Assembly (NCBI GenBank): GCA_049322755.1
Contig: JBMOQX010000053.1
Span: forward strand, 62,001 to 126,000
DNA from: DATIUV01 sp049322755
GTDB taxonomy: Bacteria > Pseudomonadota > Gammaproteobacteria > Burkholderiales > UBA6910
Length of the DNA stretch: 64,000 nucleotides
Direction of reading: 5' to 3'
Below the pieces are notes generated by a model. It was not told where the DNA came from and searched no databases. It saw only the letters and a list, made by a program, of their open reading frames with translations. Position numbers and translations under genes: made by a program. Shown here in pieces: positions 35,080 through 44,283 of the stretch. Each line of letters begins with the position of its first letter. Within the stretch, counting starts at the first letter, position 1.

Positions 35080-35820
35080 CTACTTGCCCCCCGCCGCGAT
35101 GTAGCCCGGCACCCGCACCCTGCTCTCGACGAAACGCATCGTCATCATCACCAGCATGGTGATGGCCACGTAGAGCACCGTGGCGGCGGTGAACGCCTCG
35201 AAGCCCTGGAACGTGAAATCGGTGATCTGGCGGCTCTGGGCGGTGAGCTCCAGCAGGCCGATGGTGAGGGCGACGGAGGAGTTCTTGAAGATGGTGAGGA
35301 ACTCGGAGGTCATCGGCGGGATGATGATCCGGTACGCCATCGGCAGCAGCACGTGGCGGTAGACCTGGGGCAGCGACAGGCCCATCGCCAGGCCGGCAGC
35401 GGTCTGCCCCTTGGGTATCGATTCGATGCCCGAGCGTACCTGCTCCGCGACGCGCGACGCGGTGTAGGTGCCCAGGCATACCACCGCGGTCCAGAACTCC
35501 GGGAACGGCAGATCCTGCTTCATCCAGATTCCCATGGCGTCGGGCACCAGCTCGGGCACCACGTAGAACCACAGGAACATCTGCACCAGCAGCGGGATGT
35601 TGCGGAAAAACTCGACGTAGACGGTGGCGATGCCGCGCAGCCACGCGATCGGCGTGGTGCGGATGACGCCGATGACGGAGCCCAGGAGGAAGGCGATCAC
35701 CCACGCCGCCAGCGACACCAGCACGGTCCACTTCAGCCCGGAGAGGATCCAGTCCAGGTAGATGCCGCCGCCGGAGAACGCGGGCTCCCAGAAGATGCCC
35801 CAGTTCCAGTTGTAATTCAT
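35080..35820 (-). CDS. gltJ: GltJ, glutamate/aspartate ABC transporter permease
   Basis: The 246-residue permease begins MNYNWNWGIFWEPAF, close to the known GltJ start, so the ATG at 35820 is preferred to one five codons upstream. It has VEFFRNIPLLVQMFLWFYVV and the loop QVRSGIESIPKGQTAAGLAM with VLLPMAYRIIIPPMTSEF. A hairpin separates it from the binding-protein gene. Confidence 0.95.
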   Translation of the reverse strand: MNYNWNWGIFWEPAFSGGGIYLDWILSGLKWTVLVSLAAWVIAFLLGSVIGVIRTTPIAWLRGIATVYVEFFRNIPLLVQMFLWFYVVPELVPDAMGIWMKQDLPFPEFWTAVVCLGTYTASRVAEQVRSGIESIPKGQTAAGLAMGLSLPQVYRHVLLPMAYRIIIPPMTSEFLTIFKNSSVALTIGLLELTAQSRQITDFTFQGFEAFTAATVLYVAITMLVMMTMRFVESRVRVPGYIAAGGK

Positions 35821-35835
35821 CGGCTGTCCAAGCAA

Positions 35836-35860
35836 AAGGAGGGGCGCGGGGCCCCTCCTT
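35836..35860 (-). terminator. Attenuating hairpin between gltI and gltJ
   Basis: A perfect 10-bp stem (AAGGAGGGGC / GCCCCTCCTT) with a 5-nt loop is followed on the minus strand by TTGCTT. Placed after the abundant binding-protein gene, it probably lowers transcription into the permease genes and protects the gltI message. Confidence 0.75.
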
Positions 35861-35876
35861 CAGGATCGGGCGGCGG

Positions 35877-36773
35877 TCAGGCGCCCTTGTCGTTCGGATT
35901 CTTGAACTGCGCCTTGAGGTCGTCGGTCATCGGCACGTTCAGGGTGACGTTCTTGGGCGGGATCGGCGACATGAACCACTTGGTGTAGAGCTTCTCCAGC
36001 TCGCCGCTCTTCATCATGTCGGTGATCACGCCGTCGACGAACTTCTTGAACTGGGGGTCGTCCTTGCGCAGCATGATGGCGTACGGGTCGAACGACAGGA
36101 ATTCGCCCACCACGTCCCACTCGTTCGGGTTCTTGGAGTTGGCGATCAGGCCGTAGAGCAGGATGTGGTCCATCGGGAACGCCGCGGCGCGGTCGGTTTC
36201 CACCGTGAGGAACGATTCCGCGTGGTCCTTGGCGTTGAGAAAGCGCAGGTTGAGCTTCTTCTCGTCGTTGATGGCCTTCACCGCGCGCTCGTTGGTGGTG
36301 CCCTGGGTCACGACGATGGGCTTGCCCTTGAGGTCGTCGATGCTCTTGATCCCCGAGTTTTTCTTCACCAGCAGCTTGGTGCCGGTGATGAAGGTGGTGA
36401 CGGCGAAGGCCACCTGCTTCTGCCGCTCGACCGTGTTGGTGGTGGAGCCGCACTCAATGTCGATGGTGCCGTTGGCCATCAGCGGGATGCGGGTCTGGGG
36501 CGTCACCGGAACGTACTTGATCTCCAGGTTGGACATCTTGAGTTCGCTCTTGAGCGAGCGCACCACCTTGGCGCAGATGTCCATCGAGTAGCCGATGGGT
36601 TTCTGCTGGTCGTCGAGATAGGCGAACGGGATCGACGACTCCCGGTGGCCCACCACCACGACGCCGGAATCCTTGATCTTTTTCAGTGTGCCGGTGAGCT
36701 CGGCTGCGCTCGCCGGGGCGGTCAGCAGCGCGGCCGCCGCCAGGGCGAGAAACGTGCGAGATGCGGATTTCAT
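35877..36773 (-). CDS. gltI: GltI, glutamate/aspartate periplasmic binding protein
   Basis: The 298-residue protein has a signal peptide ending APASAAELTG, then the SBP family 3 body: VVVGHRESSIPFAYLDDQQK, GYSMDICAKVV, LMANGTIDIECGSTTNT and LKGKPIVVTQGTTNERAV. It binds glutamate/aspartate in the periplasm and feeds GltJKL. AGGGGA precedes the ATG. It is the first gene of the operon. Confidence 0.95.
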   Translation of the reverse strand: MKSASRTFLALAAAALLTAPASAAELTGTLKKIKDSGVVVVGHRESSIPFAYLDDQQKPIGYSMDICAKVVRSLKSELKMSNLEIKYVPVTPQTRIPLMANGTIDIECGSTTNTVERQKQVAFAVTTFITGTKLLVKKNSGIKSIDDLKGKPIVVTQGTTNERAVKAINDEKKLNLRFLNAKDHAESFLTVETDRAAAFPMDHILLYGLIANSKNPNEWDVVGEFLSFDPYAIMLRKDDPQFKKFVDGVITDMMKSGELEKLYTKWFMSPIPPKNVTLNVPMTDDLKAQFKNPNDKGA

Positions 36774-36847
36774 AGAAGTCCCCTCATGCTCTTATGGACG
36801 GATCGGTGATGCCGGATGCCGCGATGCGAATGGCGGCGGGCAGGTCA

Positions 36848-36876
36848 AGGATAAGCACTCGACCCCCCCTTGTCCA
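36848..36876 (-). promoter_or_regulatory. Candidate sigma-70 promoter of gltIJKL
   Basis: On the minus strand TGGACA (36871-36876) and TATCCT (36848-36853) are separated by 17 bp. Transcription would start near 36841 and give a leader of about 68 nt. Confidence 0.5.
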
Positions 36877-36989
36877 GCAGACGGCCAGCAAAATCAAGGA
36901 GCTGCATCATTTCGGAGCGCCCTGGCGCGCAAGCGCACGCAAAGAAAGCAGGGTCAGCGCCGTGCAGGCGCGGGGCGTGGCGGCGGCGC

Positions 36990-37640
36990 TCACCGCTTGC
37001 GCTGGGTGCCTTCGGGCAGCGCCGAGACGCGGGCCAGCTCGCCGCGCGCGAACAGCTCGCGGTCGTCGAGCCAGGCAAGCAGCAGGTCGGTGGCATCGGC
37101 GCCCCAGAACAGCTCGTCGCCGGCGGCGAACGTGGGTACGCCGAAAACGCCACGGCGGATCGCCTCCTCGCCGTTGGCGCGCAGCGCGTCCTTGACCCAC
37201 GGCACCGCCACCTTGACGTCGGCGTCGCGCACGCCGAGGCGCTCGGCGAGGGCCGCGAACTCGGCCGGATCCTCCACCGACCGGCCCTCGCGCCAGATGA
37301 AACGAAAAATGGTCCGCACCACCTGCGGGGGGCTCTGCAGCGCCACCGTCAGGCGCAGCGCCTTGAGCGGATTGAACGGGTGGGCCGGCGGAAACCGCAG
37401 CGGCACGCCGTGGCGCTGCGCCGCCCACACCACGCTGCGATAGGTGAAGACGCGCTTGGCCGGCAGCTCGGCCGGTCCCTTGTGGCCCCAGTGGTCCAGC
37501 AGCGCGGCGAACAGGATCGGCCGGTAGCGCACGCGCGTGCCGGCGGGCAGGCGATCGAACAGCTCGTGCTGCAGGTAGGAAAACGGCGAGACGTAGTCGA
37601 AGTACCAGTCCAGCTCGAGCGGCACGGCCGCGGTCCTCAT
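36990..37640 (-). CDS. DsbA-family 2-hydroxychromene-2-carboxylate isomerase-like protein
   Basis: The 216-residue protein begins with LELDWYFDYVSPFSYLQHEL, the thioredoxin-like start of HCCA isomerases, in which the CxxC of DsbA is replaced by SPFS. Its end has the GVFGVPTFAAGDELFWGADATDLL block. HCCA isomerases use glutathione in naphthalene breakdown, but most homologues have unknown substrates. It overlaps the methyltransferase gene by 4 bp. There is no naphthalene pathway nearby. Confidence 0.88.
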   Translation of the reverse strand: MRTAAVPLELDWYFDYVSPFSYLQHELFDRLPAGTRVRYRPILFAALLDHWGHKGPAELPAKRVFTYRSVVWAAQRHGVPLRFPPAHPFNPLKALRLTVALQSPPQVVRTIFRFIWREGRSVEDPAEFAALAERLGVRDADVKVAVPWVKDALRANGEEAIRRGVFGVPTFAAGDELFWGADATDLLLAWLDDRELFARGELARVSALPEGTQRKR

Positions 37641-38377
37641 GCGGCGCGCGGCCGCTCCAGGCGGTCGACGCGCAGCGGCTGGAAGAACACGGCGCCCTCC
37701 GGTCCCCGGTGCGCCTCGAACCGGCGCCGCACTTCGGCGTGGACGCCCGGCGAGAGCCGGTGCCGGGTGTGGGTAACGCGGATGGTGCGCGCCTCGAAAT
37801 CCTCGAAGTCACGGAAGACGACGCGTACGCGGAAGAAGCGCTGCTCGACCAGCCGCAGCCGGCCGCTTTCGACGCTGCGGCCGATGGCGGCGAACGCGGC
37901 CTCGCGCACCGCCTGCTCGTCGTGGAACAGGCGCATGATGTCGTTGTAGTCGCCGGTGAACAGCGGCTCCGAGATCCAGGCAGTGCCCTCGGGCTTGAGC
38001 ACCCGGGCGATCTCCGCCAGCGCCCGGTCCAGCTGCGGACCCGGCACGTGGTGCAGGGACTTGAACAGGAACACCAGGTCCGCGCTGGCGTCGGGCTCGG
38101 GGATGCGCTCGGCGCCGCCCAGCGCGAAGCGCACGTTGTCCGACCCGGGCGCCCGCAGGTTCCCCTCATGGGCGGCGGTGTCGACTTCGTAGCCCGTGAT
38201 CGTCAGGCCGGGTTCGCGGGCTGCCAGCGCGCGGGTCTTGTCGGCGCCGCCGCAGCCCAGCTCCAGCGCCCGCGCGCCGGCGAGCGGCAGCGTGCGGGCG
38301 ATCAGGTCCACCTCGTCCTCCACCGGGCCGAGGTCTGCGGGAATGAACTGCATCGGGGTGACTGCGCTTGCCGGCAT
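37637..38377 (-). CDS. SAM-dependent class I methyltransferase
   Basis: The 246-residue protein has motif I ALELGCGGADKTRALAAR near residue 39, an acidic residue in TGYEVDTAAHEGNL, and the motif ADLVFLFKSLHHVPGPQLDR followed by IARVLKPEGTAWISEPLF, as in UbiE/small-molecule methyltransferases. The substrate is unknown. It is coupled to the isomerase gene downstream and follows a hydrolase gene. Confidence 0.88.
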   Translation of the reverse strand: MPASAVTPMQFIPADLGPVEDEVDLIARTLPLAGARALELGCGGADKTRALAAREPGLTITGYEVDTAAHEGNLRAPGSDNVRFALGGAERIPEPDASADLVFLFKSLHHVPGPQLDRALAEIARVLKPEGTAWISEPLFTGDYNDIMRLFHDEQAVREAAFAAIGRSVESGRLRLVEQRFFRVRVVFRDFEDFEARTIRVTHTRHRLSPGVHAEVRRRFEAHRGPEGAVFFQPLRVDRLERPRAA

Positions 38378-38392
38378 CGTGGGCCTCTCGGG

Positions 38393-39256
38393 TCAGGAAG
38401 ACAGGAACCGCTCGATCAGTTGCGCGAGGCGCTGCGGCTGATCATGGTGCAGCATGTGGCCGGCATCGGAAAGCACCTCGTGGGCAAGGTGCCGGAAGCA
38501 GCCGGCGCGCTGCGCGAACGCTTCCGGCGCGGCCTCGATCAGGCGCGACGCCGGGGAGTCGGCGCCGCGCACGAACAGCACCGGCGCGGTGATGGCGCGC
38601 CAGCATGCCATCGCCTCCTCGAGCCGGTAGAGCACCGGGTTGGGTTGCTTGTGGCGCGGATCGCTGCGCAGCTCCGCGCCCTGCTCCGTGACCGCCGCCC
38701 AGTGACGGGCGAGGAACGCCGCCTGGTCGTCGCCGAGGCGGGGATTGTTCTTCTGCAACCGCCTCGTCACCGTGTCCAGCGACGCGTACCGGCCGAACGC
38801 CGCCGGCGCCCTGAGCTCGTCCAGCCAGCGGGCGTATCGCCCGGGCGCATCCTCGGGCCGGCTGGGCGCGAGGCCGAACCCCTCCAGCGACACCACGTGG
38901 CTCGCGCGCGCCGGCCGCACGCCGGCGTACAGGCAGGCGATGTTGCCGCCCATGCTGTGGCCCACCAGCGGCACCGGCGCGCCGCCCCCGAACGCGTCCA
39001 GCAGCGCGTCCAGGTCGGCGAGGTAGTCCGGAAACCAGTAGCCGCCGTCCGCCCACTGGGACAGGCCGAAGCCGCGCCAGTCCGGTGCCAGGCAGTGCCA
39101 GCGGCCTGCGATCGCATCGACGAGAAACTGGAACGATGCCGAGACATCCATCCACCCGTGCAGCAGGAACAGGGGCGGCGCGCCCGGATCGCCCCAGGCG
39201 CGGACGTGGTACTGGAGTCCGCGCACGGCGACGATGTGGGATCGGCTCGGTGTCAT
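38393..39256 (-). CDS. Alpha/beta-fold hydrolase
   Basis: The 287-residue protein has the oxyanion loop LFLLHGWMDVSASF, the nucleophile elbow VPLVGHSMGGNIACLYAG with the catalytic Ser, the acid region PVLFVRGADSPAS, and the final His in SDAGHMLHHDQP. The ATG at 39256 gives the normal family length; a longer frame upstream overlaps the DUF4124 gene. Substrate class (ester, lactone or other) is unknown. Confidence 0.9.
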   Translation of the reverse strand: MTPSRSHIVAVRGLQYHVRAWGDPGAPPLFLLHGWMDVSASFQFLVDAIAGRWHCLAPDWRGFGLSQWADGGYWFPDYLADLDALLDAFGGGAPVPLVGHSMGGNIACLYAGVRPARASHVVSLEGFGLAPSRPEDAPGRYARWLDELRAPAAFGRYASLDTVTRRLQKNNPRLGDDQAAFLARHWAAVTEQGAELRSDPRHKQPNPVLYRLEEAMACWRAITAPVLFVRGADSPASRLIEAAPEAFAQRAGCFRHLAHEVLSDAGHMLHHDQPQRLAQLIERFLSS

Positions 39257-39273
39257 CCTGATGGCGGGCGCGG

Positions 39274-39768
39274 CTAGCGCAGCTCCGCCAGCTCCCGCTG
39301 CCTGGCCTCCAGCCGCTCGCGGGCGACGACGACCTGATCCTCGAGCGCCTTCTGCCGGTCCAGGTAGTCCTGGGACGGGCGCACCCCGCCGCCCACGTTG
39401 GCCACCATTTCTCCCGGCAGCGGCGTGCGCCCTGCCTCCACCGCGCGCTCGGCGTCGGCGAGCAGCCGGCGCGCGTTGGCCACGGCCTCCTCGGCCTTCC
39501 GGCGCTGCAATTCCCTCGCGCGCATCCGGGCATCGACCTGCTGCGCGCGCTCCAGGAGCTGCTTGCGCCGCTCGTCGGCGGTGCCGGAATCGCTCGCCGA
39601 CGGCGCCGGCGCCAGGTCCAGCCGCTGCGAGTTGCGGGCGCCGGGCACCGGCTCGTCGGAATAGATCACGCGCCCGTCCGGCATCACCGATTTGTACAGC
39701 GCCTGCGCCGCGGCGACGGCGGGCGACAGCAGCGCGCAAAACGCCAGCAGGGCAAAAGCGGGGTTCAT
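39274..39768 (-). CDS. DUF4124 domain-containing exported protein
   Basis: The 164-residue protein has a signal peptide ending SPAVAAAQA and a DUF4124 core, LYKSVMPDGRVIYSDEPVPG, which resembles a small beta-hairpin domain. A charged helical region follows (RKQLLERAQQVDARMRAREL and onwards) that is likely coiled coil. Such periplasmic proteins are common in betaproteobacteria and have no known function. Confidence 0.88.
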   Translation of the reverse strand: MNPAFALLAFCALLSPAVAAAQALYKSVMPDGRVIYSDEPVPGARNSQRLDLAPAPSASDSGTADERRKQLLERAQQVDARMRARELQRRKAEEAVANARRLLADAERAVEAGRTPLPGEMVANVGGGVRPSQDYLDRQKALEDQVVVARERLEARQRELAELR

Positions 39769-39788
39769 GGGCCGATTATAGCGAGCGG

Positions 39789-40664
39789 CTAGAGGGAACC
39801 GCGGCGCGCCGCGTAGATCCCCAGCAGCACCGCGGCGGCGCCGATGGCCTGCAGCGGCCCCACGGCCTCCGCCAGCAGGGCCCACGCCAGCAATGCCGCC
39901 ACCACCGGCTGCAGCAGCAGACTCACCGCGGAGAACGGCGCCGGCAGGTGCCGCATCGCCCAGGTGATCAGGCTCTGGCCGCCGAGCTGGCACACCAGCG
40001 CCAGCAGAATCACGATGGCCCAGCCGCGCGACGTGGACGGCACCAACGGCTCCCCCAGCGCCAGGCTGGCCGGCAGCAGCGCCAGGCAGGTGAACACGCC
40101 GGAGAGCGCCAGGATGGTGCCGGTGCCCAGCGTGCCGCGCAACTCCTTGATGGCGAGGATGTAGCCGGCGTAGGAGACGGCGGCCAGCAGCGCCAGGGCG
40201 TCGCCGGCCAGGTGCTGGGAGGAAAACCGCGTGCTGGCGGCGGCCAGCAGCGCCGCGCCGCCGACGCTGAGCGCCATGCCCGCCAGGAAGGTGCGGGTCA
40301 CCAGCGTCCGGAACACGAGCCAGGCGCCCAGGGTGACGAAGATCGGCGCCATGTTCACCAGCAGGGTGGCGTTGGCGACCGTGGTCAGGACAATGGAGGT
40401 ATGCCACAGCGCCAGGTCGCCGGCGAAAAACAGGCCGCAAAGGACCAGGGGCCGCCAGCGCAGCGGCGCTGCCGCCCGCCGCCGCTCGGCCAGCAGCCAC
40501 AGGAAGGCGGCCGGCAGCGCCAGGAGAATGCGCCAGAACGCGGTGGCCACCGGGCCCACTTCCGAGAACCGCACCAGGATCGGCGCGAAGGCGATCGCGC
40601 ATGCCCCCGCCAGCAGGCCGATCAGCGCCAGCGGGTGGGCGGCGGGAGTAGGCACGGTGTTCAC
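39789..40664 (-). CDS. EamA/DMT-family transporter (RhaT/YdcZ-like)
   Basis: The protein has ten hydrophobic segments in two EamA repeats, with GPVATAFWRILLALPAAFLW in the first and TWAMRHLPAPFSAVSLLLQP in the second. The start is uncertain: a GTG at 40664 gives 291 residues, the usual size, while an ATG at 40730 would add 22 polar residues. It probably exports a small metabolite. It is divergent from dnaE. Confidence 0.88.
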   Translation of the reverse strand: MNTVPTPAAHPLALIGLLAGACAIAFAPILVRFSEVGPVATAFWRILLALPAAFLWLLAERRRAAAPLRWRPLVLCGLFFAGDLALWHTSIVLTTVANATLLVNMAPIFVTLGAWLVFRTLVTRTFLAGMALSVGGAALLAAASTRFSSQHLAGDALALLAAVSYAGYILAIKELRGTLGTGTILALSGVFTCLALLPASLALGEPLVPSTSRGWAIVILLALVCQLGGQSLITWAMRHLPAPFSAVSLLLQPVVAALLAWALLAEAVGPLQAIGAAAVLLGIYAARRGSL

Positions 40665-40713
40665 GGCAGGAATGATGCAGTTTTGGCGGCCCCGGCAGTC
40701 GAGCCCCGGGTGG

Positions 40714-40719
40714 TAAAAT
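40714..40719 (+). promoter_or_regulatory. -10-like hexamer (TAAAAT) of dnaE
   Basis: TAAAAT lies 79 bp before the dnaE ATG within the divergent spacer. No strong -35 match is seen. Confidence 0.4.
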
Positions 40720-40798
40720 TCGGCAGGCAACTCGGCTCAGCCTGCGCCGCCCGGAAACTCGCCGACGATTCCCCGATCAAGCCGCGAATTGTAGCTCC

Positions 40799-43700
40799 AT
40801 GCCCGAACCCGCATTCGTCCATCTGCGCCTGCACAGCGAATACTCGGTGGTGGACGGCATCGTGCGCATCGACGACGCGGTCCGGGCCGCGGCCGCGGAC
40901 GGCATGCCCGCGCTGGCGCTCACCGACCTCGCCAACGTCTTCGGCATGGTCAAGTTCTACGAGGCTGCACGCAAGAGCGGCATCAAGCCGGTGGTGGGGT
41001 GCGACGTCTGGATCAGCAACGACGCCGATCGCGCGAGCGCGTTCCGCCTGCTGCTGCTGTGCCAGAACCGGGACGGTTACCTGCGGCTGTGCCGCCTGCT
41101 CTCGCGCGCTTACCTCGAGAATCAGCATCGCGGCCGTGCCGAGCTGCGCGCCGAGTGGTTCGATGCCGAGGGCACCGCGGGCCTGATCGCGCTCTCGGGG
41201 GCGCAGCTGGGGGACGTCGGCGCCGCCATCGCCCAGGGCAACGGCGCCCGCGCGCGGGACGCCGCGCTGGCCTGGCGCGCACGCTTCGGCGACCGTTACT
41301 ACCTCGAACTGCAGCGCGACGGCACCCCGGCCGCCGAGGCCTGCACCGCGGCCAGCGCGCGGCTTGCGGCAGAGCTGGGCATTGCCGCGGTGGCGACGCA
41401 TCCGGTGCAGTTCCTCACGCGCGACGATTTCCGCGCCCACGAGGCCCGGGTGTGCATCTCGGAGGGCTATCTGCTCTCGGACCAGCGCCGGCCGAAGAAC
41501 TTCAGCGCCGAGCAGTATTTCAAGTCGCAGGCCGAGATGCGCGAGCTGTTCGCGGATCTGCCCGCGGCGCTGGAGAACAGCATCGAGATCGCCCGGCGCT
41601 GCACCCTGGAGATCGATCTCGGGAAAGCCAAGCTGCCGGCGTTTCCGACGCCCCGGGGCGTTTCGCTGGACGATTACCTGGCTGCCCAGGCACGGGAAGG
41701 CCTGGCGCGGCGGCTCGCGCGCCTGTTCCCGGACGCCCCGGCGCGCGAGGCGGCGGCGCCGCGCTACCGCGAGCGGCTCGAGTTCGAAATCAGGACCATC
41801 CAGCAGATGGGTTTCGCCGGCTACTTCCTCATCGTCGCCGACTTCATCAACTGGGCCCGATCGCATCGCGATGACGAATTCCCCAACGGCGTGCCGGTGG
41901 GCCCGGGGCGCGGCTCCGGCGCCGGCTCGCTGGTGGCGTACTCCCTCGGCATCACCGACCTGGACCCGCTCCGCTACGGGCTGCTGTTCGAGCGCTTCCT
42001 CAATCCGGAGCGGGTGTCGATGCCGGACTTCGACATCGACTTCTGCCAGGACGGCCGCGACCGGGTGATCGAGTACGTGCGCGGCCGCTACGGCCACGAG
42101 AGCGTGTCCCAGATCGCCACCTTCGGCACCATGGCGGCGCGCGCGGTGGTGCGCGACGTCGGCCGCGTGCTCGATCTCGGCTACAACTTCTGCGACCAGC
42201 TGGCGAAGCTGATCCCGTTCCAGCCCGGCAAGCACATCACGCTCGCCGAGGCGCGCGCCATGGAGCCGCAGCTGGCCGAGCGCGAGAAGAACGAGGAGGA
42301 GGTGCAGGAGCTGCTGGCGCTGGCGGGGCGGCTGGAGGGCCTCACGCGCAACGTCGGCATGCACGCCGGCGGCGTGCTGATCGCGCCGGGACGCATCACC
42401 GACTTCTGTCCGCTCTACTGCGCCGAGGGCTCGGGCAGCGTCGTGTCCCAGCTGGACAAGGACGACGTGGAGAAGATCGGGCTGGTGAAGTTCGACTTCC
42501 TCGGCCTCACCACGCTCACCATCCTGGACTGGACGCTGCGCTTCGTGAGGCTGCTGGATCCGGCGTCGCAGATCCAGCTGGAGGCGCTGCCCCTGGACGA
42601 CGCCGCGGCCTACCGCATCTTCGCCACCGCCAACACCACGGCGGTGTTCCAGTTTGAATCCCGCGGCATGCGCGACCTGCTCAAGCGCGCCAAACCCGAC
42701 CGCTTCGAGGACATCATCGCGCTGGTGGCGCTGTACCGGCCGGGGCCGATGGACCTGATCCCGGACTTCTGCGAGCGCAAGCACGGCAAGCGCTTTGCGT
42801 ACCCCGATCCGCGGGTCGAGAACGTCCTGGCCGAGACCTACGGCATCATGGTCTACCAGGAGCAGGTGATGCAGATGGCGCAGATCATCGGCGGCTACAC
42901 GCTGGGGGGCGCCGACCTGCTGCGCCGGGCCATGGGCAAGAAGAAGCCCGAGGAGATGGCCAAGCACCGCGACATCTTCCGCGAGGGCGCCGGCGTCAAC
43001 GGACTCACGCCGGCCAAGGCGGAAGAGCTGTTCGACCTGATGGAGAAGTTCGCGGGCTACGGCTTCAACAAGTCCCACGCTGCGGCCTACGCGCTGGTGG
43101 CCTATCAGACCGCGTACATGAAGGCGCACCATCCGGCCGCCTTCATGGCGGCCAACCTCTCGGCGGTGATGGACGACACCGACAAGGTGCAGCAGTTCTA
43201 CGAGGATGCCCGCGCCAACGGCCTGACGGTGACGCTGCCCGACGTCAACGCCTCGGACTACCGCTTCGTGCCCGTGGACGAGAGGACCATCCGCTACGGC
43301 CTCGGCGCCGTCAAGGGCACCGGCGAGGCGGCGATCGCCGCCATCGTCGCCGCACGCGCCGAGGGCGGCGCATTCCGGAGCCTGTTCGACTTCTGCCGCC
43401 GGGTCGACAAGCGCCTGGTGAACCGCCGCGTAGTGGAGTCGCTGGTGCGCGCCGGCGCGTTCGACGGCATCGACCCGCACCGGGCGCGGCTGCTCGCTTC
43501 GGTCGGCGTGGCGCTGGAGGATGCCGAGCGGCGCGCGGCTGCGGCGTCCCAGGTGAGCCTGTTCGGCGCCGAGGACACGGCGGCGCCGGTGGCGCTGGTG
43601 GAGGCCGCAGCGTGGGACGAGCGCGAGCGGCTGCACAACGAGAAGCTGGCGCTGGGTTTCTACCTCTCGGGCCATCCCTTCAGCACCTGGCGCGACGAGG

Positions 43701-44239
43701 TGAGCGCGTTCGCCAAGACGCGGCTCGCGGACGTGCAACCCTCCGGCGGCTCGGTGGTGGTGGCCGGCGTGATCCACAGTCTGCGCTCGCAGCAGACCCG
43801 GCGCGGCCGCATGGCGGTGATCACGCTGGACGACGGCAGCGCCCGGGTGGAACTGGTGGCGTTCAGCGAGCTCTACGATCAGAACCGGGACTGGCTCAAG
43901 GAGGACCGGCTCGCCGTGGTGGAGGCAAAGGCGGTCTACGACGAGTTCAGCGGCGGCGTGCGGCTCACGGCGGAGAAGCTGATGAGCCTGGCGGCGGCCC
44001 GCAACCATTACGCCCGGGCGGTGCGCATCACCTGCAACGGCGGGTCCAACGGCGCGCGGCTCAAGGAAATGCTGGAGCCGTTCCGCAACGGCTCCTGCCC
44101 GGTGGTGGTGCATTACGTGAACGGCGCCGCCGAGTGCGACCTGCCCTTGGGCGACACTTGGCGGGTGCGGCTCGACGACGACCTGATCGCCGGCCTGCGC
44201 GAGTGGCTGATGCCCGACAACGTGCAGGTGGTTTACTGA
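40799..44239 (+). CDS. dnaE: DNA polymerase III alpha subunit DnaE
   Basis: DnaE is the catalytic subunit of the replicative polymerase. The 1146-residue protein has an N-terminal PHP domain (FVHLRLHSEYSVVDGIVRID), the polymerase palm with two catalytic aspartates at residues 410 and 412 in MPDFDIDFCQDGRDR, the block GMHAGGVLIAPG, and a helix-hairpin-helix/OB-fold end (VVVAGVIHSLRSQQTRRGRM). Length and motifs are normal for the DnaE1 type. It stands alone and is followed by a short spacer. Confidence 0.97.
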   Translation: MPEPAFVHLRLHSEYSVVDGIVRIDDAVRAAAADGMPALALTDLANVFGMVKFYEAARKSGIKPVVGCDVWISNDADRASAFRLLLLCQNRDGYLRLCRLLSRAYLENQHRGRAELRAEWFDAEGTAGLIALSGAQLGDVGAAIAQGNGARARDAALAWRARFGDRYYLELQRDGTPAAEACTAASARLAAELGIAAVATHPVQFLTRDDFRAHEARVCISEGYLLSDQRRPKNFSAEQYFKSQAEMRELFADLPAALENSIEIARRCTLEIDLGKAKLPAFPTPRGVSLDDYLAAQAREGLARRLARLFPDAPAREAAAPRYRERLEFEIRTIQQMGFAGYFLIVADFINWARSHRDDEFPNGVPVGPGRGSGAGSLVAYSLGITDLDPLRYGLLFERFLNPERVSMPDFDIDFCQDGRDRVIEYVRGRYGHESVSQIATFGTMAARAVVRDVGRVLDLGYNFCDQLAKLIPFQPGKHITLAEARAMEPQLAEREKNEEEVQELLALAGRLEGLTRNVGMHAGGVLIAPGRITDFCPLYCAEGSGSVVSQLDKDDVEKIGLVKFDFLGLTTLTILDWTLRFVRLLDPASQIQLEALPLDDAAAYRIFATANTTAVFQFESRGMRDLLKRAKPDRFEDIIALVALYRPGPMDLIPDFCERKHGKRFAYPDPRVENVLAETYGIMVYQEQVMQMAQIIGGYTLGGADLLRRAMGKKKPEEMAKHRDIFREGAGVNGLTPAKAEELFDLMEKFAGYGFNKSHAAAYALVAYQTAYMKAHHPAAFMAANLSAVMDDTDKVQQFYEDARANGLTVTLPDVNASDYRFVPVDERTIRYGLGAVKGTGEAAIAAIVAARAEGGAFRSLFDFCRRVDKRLVNRRVVESLVRAGAFDGIDPHRARLLASVGVALEDAERRAAAASQVSLFGAEDTAAPVALVEAAAWDERERLHNEKLALGFYLSGHPFSTWRDEVSAFAKTRLADVQPSGGSVVVAGVIHSLRSQQTRRGRMAVITLDDGSARVELVAFSELYDQNRDWLKEDRLAVVEAKAVYDEFSGGVRLTAEKLMSLAAARNHYARAVRITCNGGSNGARLKEMLEPFRNGSCPVVVHYVNGAAECDLPLGDTWRVRLDDDLIAGLREWLMPDNVQVVY

Positions 44240-44283
44240 CCGTGCGGCGCGCCCGGCGGCCGCCCTGAGAGAAGGAACCAACG

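Noticed and set aside
40661..44281. 1206-codon minus-strand open frame
   Set aside because: It is antisense to dnaE with the same shadow composition; the plus-strand frame carries all polymerase motifs.
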